NCBI RefSeq assembly: GCF_043555865.1
Contig: NZ_JBIGHY010000004.1
Location: forward strand, 1 to 64,000
Direction: 5' to 3'
Source of the DNA: Pelomonas dachongensis
GTDB taxonomy: Bacteria > Pseudomonadota > Gammaproteobacteria > Burkholderiales > Burkholderiaceae_C
DNA: 64,000 bases
How positions within the stretch are numbered: position 1 is the first letter of the stretch; each line of letters begins with the position of its first letter. Both the position numbers and the translations under genes were made by a program. Below, in pieces: positions 33,209 through 41,646 of the stretch. Under the pieces are notes generated by a model that saw only the letters and a program-made list of their open reading frames with translations, was not told the DNA's origin and made no database searches.

Positions 33209-35533
33209 TTGAAAAACGCAAATCACACCTCCAACACCGACAGCGCCGGATTGCTCGGCGAGGTCGAAGGCACGCTGCAAGGCCATCGCGATGGCCACGG
33301 CTTCCTGATCCCCGATGACGGCTCGGCCGATATCTACCTCTCGTCGCAGGAGACCCACGCCGTCATGCACGGCGACCGCCTGCGCGTACGCGTGGTGCGC
33401 TTCGACAAGCGCGGCCGTCCCGAAGGCAAGGTGCTGGAGATCCTCGAGCGCAAGAAGCGACCCCTCATCGGCCGGCTGTTGCTGGAGTCCGGCATCTGGC
33501 TGGTGGCGCCCGAGGACCGGCGCATGGGGCAGGACATCCTGATCCCCAAAAACGGCATCGCCAATGCGGCCGCAGGCCAGGTCGTCGCCGTCGAGTTGAC
33601 TGAGCCGCCGTCGCTGTACTCGCAGCCGGTCGGCCGTGTGGTTGAAGTGTTGGGAGAGATCGACGACCCCGGCATGGAGATCGAGATCGCCGTGCGCAAG
33701 TACGACGTGCCGCACCGCTTCAGCCCTGAGACGCTGGCGCAGTCCGCCAAGCTGCCCGAGAAGCTCCGCGCCGCCGACCTGAAGCAGCGCGTCGACCTGC
33801 GGGATGTGCCGCTGGTCACCATCGACGGCGAGGACGCGCGCGACTTCGACGACGCCGTCTACTGCGAACCCTTCAAGCAGGGTCGCGGCAAGAAAGCCAT
33901 CGAGGGCTGGCGCCTGCTGGTCGCCATCGCCGACGTGTCGCACTACGTGAAACCCGGCGAGCCGCTGGACGCCGATGCCTACGAGCGTGCCACGTCGGTC
34001 TACTTCCCGCGCCGCGTCATCCCGATGCTGCCGGAGAAGCTGTCCAACGGCCTGTGCTCGCTGAACCCCTACGAAGACCGGCTCAGCATGGTCTGCGACA
34101 TGCTCGTGTCCAGCGACGGCACCGTCATCGCCTACCAGTTCTACCCGGCCGTCATCTGCTCGCACGCGCGCTTCACTTACACCGAGGTCGCGGCCATCCT
34201 GGGCAACACGCATGGCCCCGAGGCCGCCAAGCGCCGCGAGCTGGTGCCGCACCTGCTGCACCTGCACGAGGTCTACCGCGCGCTGCTGGCCGAGCGCGGC
34301 CGGCGCGGCGCCATCGACTTCGAGACTACCGAGACGCAGATCGTCTGCGACGACAACGGCCGCATCGAGAAGATCATCCCGCGCACCCGCAACGACGCGC
34401 ACCGGTTGATCGAGGAGGCCATGCTGGCCGCCAACACCTGCTCGGCAGACTTCATCCAGACCAACAAGCACCACGCGCTGTTCCGCGTGCATGAAGGCCC
34501 GACACCCGAGAAGCGTACGACGCTGCAGAACTACCTGCGCTCACTGGGCATCGGCATGGGTGTCTCCGACGATCCGACGCCGCGTGAGTTCCAGCAGATC
34601 GCGCAGGCCACCAAGGACCGTCCGGACGCGCAGCAGATCCACCAGATGCTGCTGCGCTCCATGCAGCAGGCCATCTACACCGGTACTAACTCCGGCCACT
34701 TCGGCCTCGCCTACCCAGCGTACACGCACTTCACGAGCCCCATCCGGCGCTACCCGGACCTGCTGGTGCACCGCGTCATCAAGGCGCTGCTGGCGAACAA
34801 GAAGTACCCACTGGACGCCGCCAAGATGAACGTGCCGCAGGCACCCAAGCGCCCGGGCCGCCCGCCGCCGCCCAACCCGGCGGACGCGCGCAACGAAGCC
34901 GAGCGCTGGGAGGTCGTCGGCGCGCATTGCAGCGCCAATGAACGCCGCGCGGATGAGGCCAGCCGTGACGTCGAGGCCTGGCTGAAGTGTCGCTACATGC
35001 GCGACCGCCTCGGCGAGGAGTTCGCCGGCACCGTGTCGGCCGTCACCTCGTTCGGCTTGTTCGTGCAACTGGATGCGCTGTACGTCGAAGGCCTGGTGCA
35101 CATCACCGAACTGGGCGGCGAGTACTTCCGCTTCGACGACGTGCGCCAGGAGCTGCGCGGCGAGCGCACCGGCATCCGCTACGCCACCGGTGCGCGCGTG
35201 CAGGTCCAGGTCAGCCGCGTGGACCTGGACGGCCGGCGCATCGACTTTAGGCTTGTGCGCGATGGCGAAGAGCTGCGGTCGGTGAGCCGCGGCGCGGCGA
35301 CCAAGTCCAGCGGCAAATCGGCCGGCAAGACGCCGGCCAAGAAGCGCGCGCCCAAGACAGCCGTCGAGACGCTGGAAGATGTTCGCCAGGCCGACCGCGA
35401 TGTGAAGAAGAGCCGCAAGGAAGTCATTGCCGGCCTGCACCCGGTGAAGGCCGCGCAGCAGGCCGCCAAGCGCGCCGCCACCAAGGCCGCCAAGAAGACG
35501 GCAGCGAAGCCGCCGACGCGCAAGCGCCGCTGA
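33209..35533 (+). CDS. rnr: Ribonuclease R
   Basis: A 774-residue RNase II/R-family 3'-5' exoribonuclease that degrades structured RNA. Two cold-shock-like domains precede the RNB catalytic domain with the acidic site in TIDGEDARDFDDAVY (about 203-217). An S1 domain lies at about 604-685 (FAGTVSAVTSFGLFVQL) and a Lys/Ala/Arg-rich tail binds RNA. A proline-rich insert (KRPGRPPPPNP, about 545-556) interrupts the late RNB region. The start is TTG 33209: no ATG or GTG occurs before the conserved EVEGTLQGHRDGHGF. A -10-like TATAGC is 10 bases upstream, so the mRNA may be nearly leaderless. Confidence 0.93.
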   Translation: MKNANHTSNTDSAGLLGEVEGTLQGHRDGHGFLIPDDGSADIYLSSQETHAVMHGDRLRVRVVRFDKRGRPEGKVLEILERKKRPLIGRLLLESGIWLVAPEDRRMGQDILIPKNGIANAAAGQVVAVELTEPPSLYSQPVGRVVEVLGEIDDPGMEIEIAVRKYDVPHRFSPETLAQSAKLPEKLRAADLKQRVDLRDVPLVTIDGEDARDFDDAVYCEPFKQGRGKKAIEGWRLLVAIADVSHYVKPGEPLDADAYERATSVYFPRRVIPMLPEKLSNGLCSLNPYEDRLSMVCDMLVSSDGTVIAYQFYPAVICSHARFTYTEVAAILGNTHGPEAAKRRELVPHLLHLHEVYRALLAERGRRGAIDFETTETQIVCDDNGRIEKIIPRTRNDAHRLIEEAMLAANTCSADFIQTNKHHALFRVHEGPTPEKRTTLQNYLRSLGIGMGVSDDPTPREFQQIAQATKDRPDAQQIHQMLLRSMQQAIYTGTNSGHFGLAYPAYTHFTSPIRRYPDLLVHRVIKALLANKKYPLDAAKMNVPQAPKRPGRPPPPNPADARNEAERWEVVGAHCSANERRADEASRDVEAWLKCRYMRDRLGEEFAGTVSAVTSFGLFVQLDALYVEGLVHITELGGEYFRFDDVRQELRGERTGIRYATGARVQVQVSRVDLDGRRIDFRLVRDGEELRSVSRGAATKSSGKSAGKTPAKKRAPKTAVETLEDVRQADRDVKKSRKEVIAGLHPVKAAQQAAKRAATKAAKKTAAKPPTRKRR

Positions 35534-35542
35534 GCAGCGCGC

Positions 35543-36895
35543 TCAGCGCGACGGGGCGAGCTGCGAGATGAGGTCGCCGGCGCGCCGCACGCCGCCGGCT
35601 TCACCGGCGCGACCATGCGCATCGACACCGGCACAGGCGATGCGGTGCGCGGGCGCGCCGGGCTGCTGCGCCCACAGGCCGCCGAGCCAGCCTGCCAGCA
35701 CGTCGCCGCTGCCGGCGGTGGCCAGCGCCGGCCCGCCGCTGGCGCAAATGGCCGGTCGCTCGCCGCGCGACGCGATGACGCTGCCCGAGCCCTTCAGCAC
35801 GACGGTGCAGCTGAAGCGTTCTGCCAGCGCCTGCGCCGCAGCGAGGCGGTCGGCCTGCAGGCTGACGGTGTCGCAGCCCAACAGCCGTGCGGCCTCCAGC
35901 GGGTGCGGTGTCAGCAGCGTGCTGGCCGGTGCGCGGGCGCACAGCAGCGCCTGCAGCGAGGCGTCGGCCGCGATGGCGTTCAATGCGTCGGCGTCGATCA
36001 CCAGGCGCGGCAGCCGTTGCAGCAGCGCGGGCAGTGCATCTGAGATCGCCGCGCCGGCGCCGCAGCCGATGACACCAACCGCCTGCGGGAGTTCGGCTGC
36101 GGTGCCGCGCATCAGCTCCGGCTGGCCGGGGTCGGCGGCTTCGTCGGCGGAGAGGTCAAGCAAGTCCACGTAGACGCGCCCGGCGCCGCAGGCGAGCGCC
36201 GTCCGGGCTGCCAGCCGTGCCGCGCCCTGCGTGCCTGGCGCGCCACCCACGACCAGCACTTGGCCGTGGCTGCCCTTGTGGCTGGTCTGGCTGCGTGCTG
36301 GCGCCGCCGCGGGGCCGAGCAGGTCGGCGCTCGCCGCCTCGTCCGGCGTGATGCCCAGGTCGTCGAACCACAGCCGGCCACCATGCGCGCGGCCTTCACC
36401 GGTGAACAGGCCGGGCTTCAGCGTCAGCAACTGCAGCGTGTGGTCGGCGCGCACGGCGCGCTCGCCGGCCGGCTGGCCGGTGTCGCCCAGCAGCCCGCTG
36501 GGCAGGTCGACGGCGAGGATGGCCGCGCCGCAGGCCTGCATCGCTGCCATCGTGGCCAGCAACTCCGGGGCTGGTGCGCGGTTCAAGCCCAGCCCCAGCA
36601 GCGCATCGATGACCAGCGCCGGGCGCTCGGGAGGGCTATGGCTGAGGTGGACCGCGATGCCCGCTTCGGCCAGCCGCTGCGCCGCAACGCGCCCGTCGCC
36701 GCCGTTGTTGCCCGGGCCGCAGGCCACCCAGACCGGGCCCTCGTCGCGCCGCAATGCCAACGCCAGCTTGGCGATGGACAGGCCGGCCCGAGCCATCAGG
36801 TCGGGCGAATGGGCAAGGGCGCGCGCCTCGATGCGCCGGCTGGCGGCTACGTCGAACAGCGGCAGTGTGGTGGTCGTGGGCAGCAGCGCGTGCAT
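35543..36895 (-). CDS. nnr: Bifunctional NAD(P)H-hydrate epimerase / ADP-dependent dehydratase
   Basis: A 450-residue fusion that repairs hydrated NADH and NADPH. The N-terminal epimerase (YjeF_N) has CGPGNNGGDGR at 59-69 and VDLPSGLLGDTG. The C-terminal dehydratase has HKGSHGQVLVVGG, TPHPLEAARLL and the nucleotide motif ATAGSGDVLAGWLGG. It converges on rnr with only 9 bases between them and lies 10 bases downstream of the FAD oxidoreductase gene, with which it is probably cotranscribed. The N-terminal domain is compact but its catalytic blocks are present. Confidence 0.93.
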   Translation of the reverse strand: MHALLPTTTTLPLFDVAASRRIEARALAHSPDLMARAGLSIAKLALALRRDEGPVWVACGPGNNGGDGRVAAQRLAEAGIAVHLSHSPPERPALVIDALLGLGLNRAPAPELLATMAAMQACGAAILAVDLPSGLLGDTGQPAGERAVRADHTLQLLTLKPGLFTGEGRAHGGRLWFDDLGITPDEAASADLLGPAAAPARSQTSHKGSHGQVLVVGGAPGTQGAARLAARTALACGAGRVYVDLLDLSADEAADPGQPELMRGTAAELPQAVGVIGCGAGAAISDALPALLQRLPRLVIDADALNAIAADASLQALLCARAPASTLLTPHPLEAARLLGCDTVSLQADRLAAAQALAERFSCTVVLKGSGSVIASRGERPAICASGGPALATAGSGDVLAGWLGGLWAQQPGAPAHRIACAGVDAHGRAGEAGGVRRAGDLISQLAPSR

Positions 36896-36905
36896 GCCCG
36901 CGAGC

Positions 36906-38156
36906 TTAGGTCAGCCGCTGCGGGCCGAGCGCGGAGAGATCGAGCGCGGGTGTCTGTCCGGCCATCTGCGTTGCCAGCACCTGCGCGGCGCCACAGGCCA
37001 GGCCCCAACCCTGGCTGCCGGGGGACAGGTTGAGCCAGATGCCGGCGCTTCCGCTGGCCCCCAGCAGCGGCAGGCCGTCGGCGGCCAGCGCCCGGCGGCT
37101 CTGGCCCTGCTGCACCTGCTGGTGCAACACCGAGCCCGGGAACCAGTGCTGCAGGTCGCGGTGCAATGCTTCGAAGTCGGGGGCGACCTTGTCCTGCGCG
37201 CCCGTGATGGCCAGCCCTCCCGTCACGCGCACGCGCTGGCCCGTGCGGGCAATGGCGATGCCGCGGGCCGGGTCCACCCAGCCGGCCTTGGGGCCTAGTT
37301 CCGGGTGGGCTTCCAACAGGCGGATGGGCGCGGTGACCGACGCCTCGTGCATGGCGGCCAGGGGCAGGCGCCGGCCCAGCAGCGCCGGCGCATCCAGGCC
37401 GTTGCACAGCACGACCGCATTGAAGCGCTCGTCCTGCGGGCCGGCAGGATGCGGCTGCGTGTCGCCGGCCTCGCGGTCGGCCGCTCGCGTGGGCGCGTCG
37501 GCCGGCGGCGTGTGCTCGTGGCGCAGCGTCAGCCCGGCGCCGTCTGGCGTGATGGCCCGCACCGTCGTGTGGAAGCGAAAGCGCGCTCCCAGGCGTTGTG
37601 CCTGCTGGCGCAACTGCTGCGCGAACAGCCGCGCATTGCCGGCGCCGCCATGGGCCAGTGCGAGCGCGCCGGCCAGCTGGGCGTCGGCATTCAGGCCGGG
37701 CTCGCGCTGGCGCGCGGCATCGGCGTCCAGCAATTCGGGCCGCAGGCCGAGTGCGGTCCAGCCTTCCAGCTGCGCTTCGATGGCGGCCACGCGCTTGGCG
37801 TCGACCAGCGCAACCAGCAGGCCCTCGGTGGTCTCGTCGTCCAGCCCCAGCGTATGGCGCAACTCGGCGGTGCGGGCCAGGCCCAGCTGGCTCAGGGCGG
37901 CCAGCGTGGCCGGTGCATCGCTGGTGCGCCGGTTGGCTCGCCAGCGGCGCCAGCGCCAGCTCAGCGGCGCCGACGAGGCCGACTCGGCCAGGCCGGGCAC
38001 GAACGGCAGCAGCAGGGCGCTGCCGGCAAAGCTGGCCTGCTCGGCGACGCTGCCTCCGCGCTCGAAGACATGCACCTCGAAGCCGGCGAGCGCCAGCTCG
38101 TAGGCGGTCGTCACGCCCGCGAGGCCGGCGCCCACCACGGCGACGCAGCGGCTCAC
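36906..38156 (-). CDS. FAD-dependent oxidoreductase, D-amino-acid dehydrogenase (DadA)-like
   Basis: A 416-residue DAO-family flavoprotein. The dinucleotide-binding motif is VAVVGAGLAGVTTAYELA at the N terminus, followed by VFERG; the C terminus has TGGLAITG and the DGLPLLG and WLNLSPGSQGWGLACGAA blocks typical of DadA-like proteins. The substrate is not known; an amino acid is likely. GTG 38156 is chosen: it starts the conserved fold and is preceded by CAGGTG 8 bases upstream. The frame is open to 38423, but that part crosses the rpsB promoter and shows no conservation. Confidence 0.82.
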   Translation of the reverse strand: MSRCVAVVGAGLAGVTTAYELALAGFEVHVFERGGSVAEQASFAGSALLLPFVPGLAESASSAPLSWRWRRWRANRRTSDAPATLAALSQLGLARTAELRHTLGLDDETTEGLLVALVDAKRVAAIEAQLEGWTALGLRPELLDADAARQREPGLNADAQLAGALALAHGGAGNARLFAQQLRQQAQRLGARFRFHTTVRAITPDGAGLTLRHEHTPPADAPTRAADREAGDTQPHPAGPQDERFNAVVLCNGLDAPALLGRRLPLAAMHEASVTAPIRLLEAHPELGPKAGWVDPARGIAIARTGQRVRVTGGLAITGAQDKVAPDFEALHRDLQHWFPGSVLHQQVQQGQSRRALAADGLPLLGASGSAGIWLNLSPGSQGWGLACGAAQVLATQMAGQTPALDLSALGPQRLT

Positions 38157-38238
38157 GCGGACACCTGGCAGGCGTGCGCCTTCAGGCAGGAAATCGGAGC
38201 GGGCGCCGGGGCGCGGCGGCGGAAGGCGGCCATGAAAT

Positions 38239-38247
38239 GTGTATACT
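38239..38247 (+). promoter_or_regulatory. Extended -10 promoter of rpsB-tsf
   Basis: TGTGTATACT at 38238-38247 contains a TG dinucleotide one base before TATACT, an extended -10 element. It predicts a transcript start near 38254. The preceding GC-rich sequence offers no TTGACA-like -35, which extended -10 promoters can do without. Confidence 0.65.
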
Positions 38248-38253
38248 CTGCGG

Positions 38254-38468
38254 GTTTTGCCGGAGGGGTCAGCCGTTTGAGCTGCCGCCCGAGGCAAAAA
38301 CAGTTGTGAGGGGTGTGTGGCTGAGGACTTCAGCGCCCACTCGTTGCAACAAATCGCAAACCGGCCACGCAAAGGTGTTGCGGCTTGCGGCGGACTCGAA
38401 ACTCCTGTTTCCAGACGCTGCAACGCAATTCGGGCCGGATTTTAGACACAACCTTCGGAGTAAGACCC
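38254..38468 (+). promoter_or_regulatory. Long rpsB leader with stem-loop
   Basis: About 215 bases between the promoter and the rpsB ATG hold no gene. At its very start TTTTGCC (38255-38261) pairs with GGCAAAA (38293-38299), enclosing a second imperfect stem (GTCAGC with GCTGCC). In E. coli, rpsB leader RNA is bound by S2 to repress its own translation; whether this leader acts likewise is inference. The 312 bases between the oxidoreductase start and rpsB are otherwise empty. Confidence 0.45.
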
Positions 38469-39215
38469 ATGTCTGTCACGATGCGCGAGATGCTGGAAGC
38501 CGGCGTCCATTTCGGTCACCAAACCCGCTTCTGGAATCCCAAGATGGCCCCGTATATCTACGGCCATCGCAACAAGATTCACATCATCAACCTCGAGAAG
38601 ACGCTGCCCGCGTTCAACGATGCGATGAAGTTCATCCGATCGCTGGCTGCCAAGCGCGGCACGATCCTGATGATCGGCACCAAGCGCCAGGCCCGCGAAT
38701 TCATCGCCGCCGAAGCGCAGCGCGCCGGCATGCCCTATGTCGACTCGCGTTGGTTGGGCGGCATGATGACCAACTTCAAGACGGTCAAGACCTCGCTGAA
38801 GAACCTGAAGGACATGCAGGCCCAGGTTGACGCCGGCACGCAGCCCGCGATCAAGAAGGAAGCCCTGCTGTTCCAGCGCGACATCGCCAAGCTGGAGAAG
38901 AACATCGGCGGCATCCAGGACATGACCGCGCTGCCCGACGCCATCTTCGTCATCGACGTCGGCTATCACAAGATCGCCGTCGCCGAAGCCAAGAAGCTGG
39001 GCATCCCCGTCATTGGCGTGGTGGACACGAACCACTCGCCCATCGGCATCGACTACGTCATCCCCGGCAATGACGACTCGGCCAAGGCCGTGGCGCTGTA
39101 CGCCCGTGCCGTTGCCGACGCCGTGCTGGAAGGCAAGGCCAACGCCACGAACGAGGTTCTGGCTGCCGTCGCCCCCGCTGGCGACGAGTTCGTCGAGGTT
39201 TCCGAAGAGGCGTGA
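38469..39215 (+). CDS. rpsB: 30S ribosomal protein S2
   Basis: A 248-residue small-subunit protein with the S2 signatures MLEAGVHFGHQTRFWNPKM near the N terminus and VDTNHSPIGIDYVIPGNDDS late. It is needed for S1 binding to the 30S subunit. ATG 38469 is preceded by GGAG 8 bases upstream. It begins the rpsB-tsf-pyrH-frr series. A hairpin with a T run follows the stop and separates it from tsf. Confidence 0.99.
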   Translation: MSVTMREMLEAGVHFGHQTRFWNPKMAPYIYGHRNKIHIINLEKTLPAFNDAMKFIRSLAAKRGTILMIGTKRQAREFIAAEAQRAGMPYVDSRWLGGMMTNFKTVKTSLKNLKDMQAQVDAGTQPAIKKEALLFQRDIAKLEKNIGGIQDMTALPDAIFVIDVGYHKIAVAEAKKLGIPVIGVVDTNHSPIGIDYVIPGNDDSAKAVALYARAVADAVLEGKANATNEVLAAVAPAGDEFVEVSEEA

Positions 39216-39237
39216 GCCCCTTCCGATCCTGCATCTG

Positions 39238-39260
39238 AAAGGGGCCGCGAGGCCCCTTTT
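39238..39260 (+). terminator. rpsB-tsf intergenic terminator/attenuator
   Basis: AAAGGGGCC (39238-39246) pairs with GGCCCCTTT (39251-39259) around a GCGA tetraloop, followed by one further T. The T tract is short, so readthrough into tsf is expected; in E. coli a similar leaky terminator reduces tsf expression relative to rpsB. Confidence 0.7.
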
Positions 39261-39284
39261 GCCAACTGAAATCTGGAGATAGAA

Positions 39285-40178
39285 ATGGCTGCAATCACTG
39301 CAAGCATGGTGGGCGAACTGCGTGCCCGCACCGACGCCCCGATGATGGAGTGCAAGAAGGCACTGACCGAGGCTGACGGCGATCTGGTCCGTGCGGAAGA
39401 AATCCTGCGCGTTAAGCTCGGCAACAAGGCTGGCAAGGCCGCCTCCCGCGTCACCGCAGAAGGCATCGTTGCCTCGGCCGTGGTCGGCGGCAACGGCGCC
39501 CTGATCGAAGTGAACTGCGAGACCGACTTCGTCTCGAAGAACGACGCCTTCCTGGCTTTCGTCAACGCCCTGGCCGGCCTTGTGGCTGAACAGAACCCGG
39601 CTGACGTTGCCGCGCTGTCGGCCCTGCCGCTGTCGCAAGAAGGCTTCGGCCCGACCGTGGAAGACGTGCGCAAGGGCCTGATCGGCAAGATTGGCGAGAA
39701 CATGTCGATCCGCCGCTTCCAGCGCTACACCGGCGCCAAGCTGGCGTCCTATCTGCACGGCACCCGCATCGGCGTGATGGTCGAGTTCGAAGGTGACGAT
39801 GTCGCCGCCAAGGACGTCGCCATGCACGTGGCCGCCATGAAGCCGGCGGCCCTGTCTAGCGCCGATGTCTCGGCCGATCTGGTCGCCAAGGAGCGCAAGA
39901 TCGCCACCGAGAAGGCTGCCGAATCCGGCAAGCCGGCCGACATCGTCGCCAAGATGGTTGAAGGCTCGGTGCAGAAGTTCCTGAAGGAAGTCTCGCTGCT
40001 GGACCAGGTCTTCGTGAAGGCTGCCGACGGCAAGCAGACCGTGGCTGCCTACCTGAAGTCGGCCAACACGACGATCAAGGGCTTCACGCTCTACGTGGTC
40101 GGTGAAGGCATCGAGAAGAAGGTCGATGACTTCGCTGCCGAGGTGGCTGCCCAGGTGGCGGCTGCCAAGGGTCAGTAA
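39285..40178 (+). CDS. tsf: Translation elongation factor Ts
   Basis: A 297-residue guanine nucleotide exchange factor for EF-Tu. The N-terminal UBA-like domain has the signature RTDAPMMECKKALTEADGD; the core includes EVNCETDFVSKND, which contacts EF-Tu, and the late EVSLLDQVFVKAADGKQTV block. GGAG lies 7 bases before the ATG. Its own downstream terminator separates it from pyrH. Confidence 0.99.
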   Translation: MAAITASMVGELRARTDAPMMECKKALTEADGDLVRAEEILRVKLGNKAGKAASRVTAEGIVASAVVGGNGALIEVNCETDFVSKNDAFLAFVNALAGLVAEQNPADVAALSALPLSQEGFGPTVEDVRKGLIGKIGENMSIRRFQRYTGAKLASYLHGTRIGVMVEFEGDDVAAKDVAMHVAAMKPAALSSADVSADLVAKERKIATEKAAESGKPADIVAKMVEGSVQKFLKEVSLLDQVFVKAADGKQTVAAYLKSANTTIKGFTLYVVGEGIEKKVDDFAAEVAAQVAAAKGQ

Positions 40179-40204
40179 AGACGCTTGCGAAATAGAACGA
40201 AATG

Positions 40205-40229
40205 AAGGGGCGCCAAGTTGGCGCCCTTT
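40205..40229 (+). terminator. tsf-pyrH intergenic terminator
   Basis: A 10-bp stem, AAGGGGCGCC at 40205-40214 with GGCGCCCTTT at 40220-40229 (one G-T pair), has a 5-base AAGTT loop and ends in TTT. It lies 26 bases after the tsf stop and 43 bases before pyrH. The short T run suggests partial termination. Confidence 0.7.
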
Positions 40230-40272
40230 AAACTTCCGGGCCACGACAAGCCCCCCGATTTTTGAGGACACC

Positions 40273-40983
40273 ATGCCCGCGTACAAGCGCATCCTGCTCA
40301 AACTCTCCGGCGAAGCCCTGATGGGTGACGACGCCTACGGCATCAACCGCGCGACCATCGTCCGCATGGTGCAGGAAGTCCGCGAAGTCACGCAGATGGG
40401 TGTTGAAGTCGCGGTCGTCATCGGCGGCGGCAATATCTTCCGCGGCGTCGCCGGCGGCTCGGTCGGCATGGATCGCGCGACCGCCGACTACATGGGCATG
40501 CTGGCCACCGTGATGAACTCGCTGGCCCTGGCCGACACGATGCGCCAGGAAGGCATGATCGCCCGAGTCATGTCGGCCATCGCCATCGAGCAGGTCGTTG
40601 AACCCTACGTGCGCCCAAAGGCGCTTCAGTACCTCGAGGAGGGCAAGGTCGTCGTGTTCGCCGCTGGGACTGGCAACCCGTTCTTCACGACCGACACGGC
40701 CGCTGCGCTGCGCGGTGCCGAGATTGGCGCCGAGATCGTGCTGAAGGCCACCAAGGTCGACGGCGTCTACACGGCTGACCCCAAGAAGGACCCGAGCGCC
40801 ACGCGCTACGCGCGCATCAGCTTCGACGAGGCCATCGCGCGCAATCTGCAGGTCATGGACGGTGCAGCCTTCGCGCTGTGCCGCGACCAGAAGCTGCCGA
40901 TCAAGGTGTTCTCCATCTTCAAGGCTGGCGCGCTGAAGCGCGTCGTGCAGGGCGAGGACGAGGGCACGCTGGTGCACGTTTAA
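40273..40983 (+). CDS. pyrH: UMP kinase
   Basis: A 236-residue amino-acid-kinase-fold enzyme that phosphorylates UMP to UDP, inhibited by UTP and activated by GTP in relatives. It has KRILLKLSGEALMG at the start, VIGGGNIFRG for phosphate binding, and AAGTGNPFFTTDTAA and KVDGVYTADPKKDP in the nucleotide region. ATG 40273 with GAGG 5 bases upstream gives the standard length (E. coli 241). The preceding open frame is not conserved. It follows tsf as usual and complements pyrB and pyrR at the other end of the window. Confidence 0.98.
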   Translation: MPAYKRILLKLSGEALMGDDAYGINRATIVRMVQEVREVTQMGVEVAVVIGGGNIFRGVAGGSVGMDRATADYMGMLATVMNSLALADTMRQEGMIARVMSAIAIEQVVEPYVRPKALQYLEEGKVVVFAAGTGNPFFTTDTAAALRGAEIGAEIVLKATKVDGVYTADPKKDPSATRYARISFDEAIARNLQVMDGAAFALCRDQKLPIKVFSIFKAGALKRVVQGEDEGTLVHV

Positions 40984-41056
40984 GACGAGTCAGTTGGGGA
41001 CCGGACTGCTCGCGGACGCGCGAGCGGTATGTCCCGCAAATTCATAGGTATCGATC

Positions 41057-41617
41057 ATGAGCACTGCCGACATCAAGAAGAACGCCGAGGCCAAGATGGC
41101 CAAGTCGATCGAGTCGCTGAAGGGCGACCTGCACAAGATCCGCACCGGTCGCGCCCACCCCGGCATCCTGGACCAGGTCAGCGTCGACTACTACGGCTCC
41201 ATGGTGCCCATTAGCCAGGTGGCCAACGTCACGCTGCTGGACGCCCGCACCATCTCCGTCCAGCCCTGGGAAAAGGGCATGGGCGCCAAGATCGAGAAGG
41301 CCATCCGCGAAAGCGACCTGGGTCTGAACCCGGCGTCGCAGGGCGACCTGATCCGGGTGCCGATGCCGCCGCTGACCGAAGAGCGCCGCCGTGACCTGAC
41401 CAAAGTCGTGCGCAACGCGGGCGAGGACGCCAAGGTGGCGGTGCGCAACCTGCGCCGCGACGCGAACGAGCAGGCCAAGAAGCTGTTGAAGGACAAGGAA
41501 ATCGGCGAGGACGACGAGCGTCGCAGCCTCGACGAAGTGCAGAAGCTCACCGACCGCGTGATCAACGAGATCGACAAGCTGATCTCGGCCAAGGAAGCCG
41601 AGATCCTCGCGGTTTGA
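41057..41617 (+). CDS. frr: Ribosome recycling factor
   Basis: A 186-residue, tRNA-shaped helical protein that with EF-G splits the post-termination ribosome. The markers are KIRTGRAHPGILD, QVANVTLLDARTISVQPW and VRNLRRDANEQAKKL. Length and order (pyrH-frr-uppS) are standard. The 73-base gap from pyrH shows nothing remarkable. The TTGA at the stop overlaps a possible TTG start of uppS. Confidence 0.99.
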   Translation: MSTADIKKNAEAKMAKSIESLKGDLHKIRTGRAHPGILDQVSVDYYGSMVPISQVANVTLLDARTISVQPWEKGMGAKIEKAIRESDLGLNPASQGDLIRVPMPPLTEERRRDLTKVVRNAGEDAKVAVRNLRRDANEQAKKLLKDKEIGEDDERRSLDEVQKLTDRVINEIDKLISAKEAEILAV

Positions 41618-41646
41618 GCGCCGTCTTTAGCGCGTCCTCCAGCGTG

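Noticed and set aside
36231..38309. Long plus-strand frames opposite nnr and the oxidoreductase gene
   Set aside because: The minus-strand genes carry full family motifs; these frames do not.
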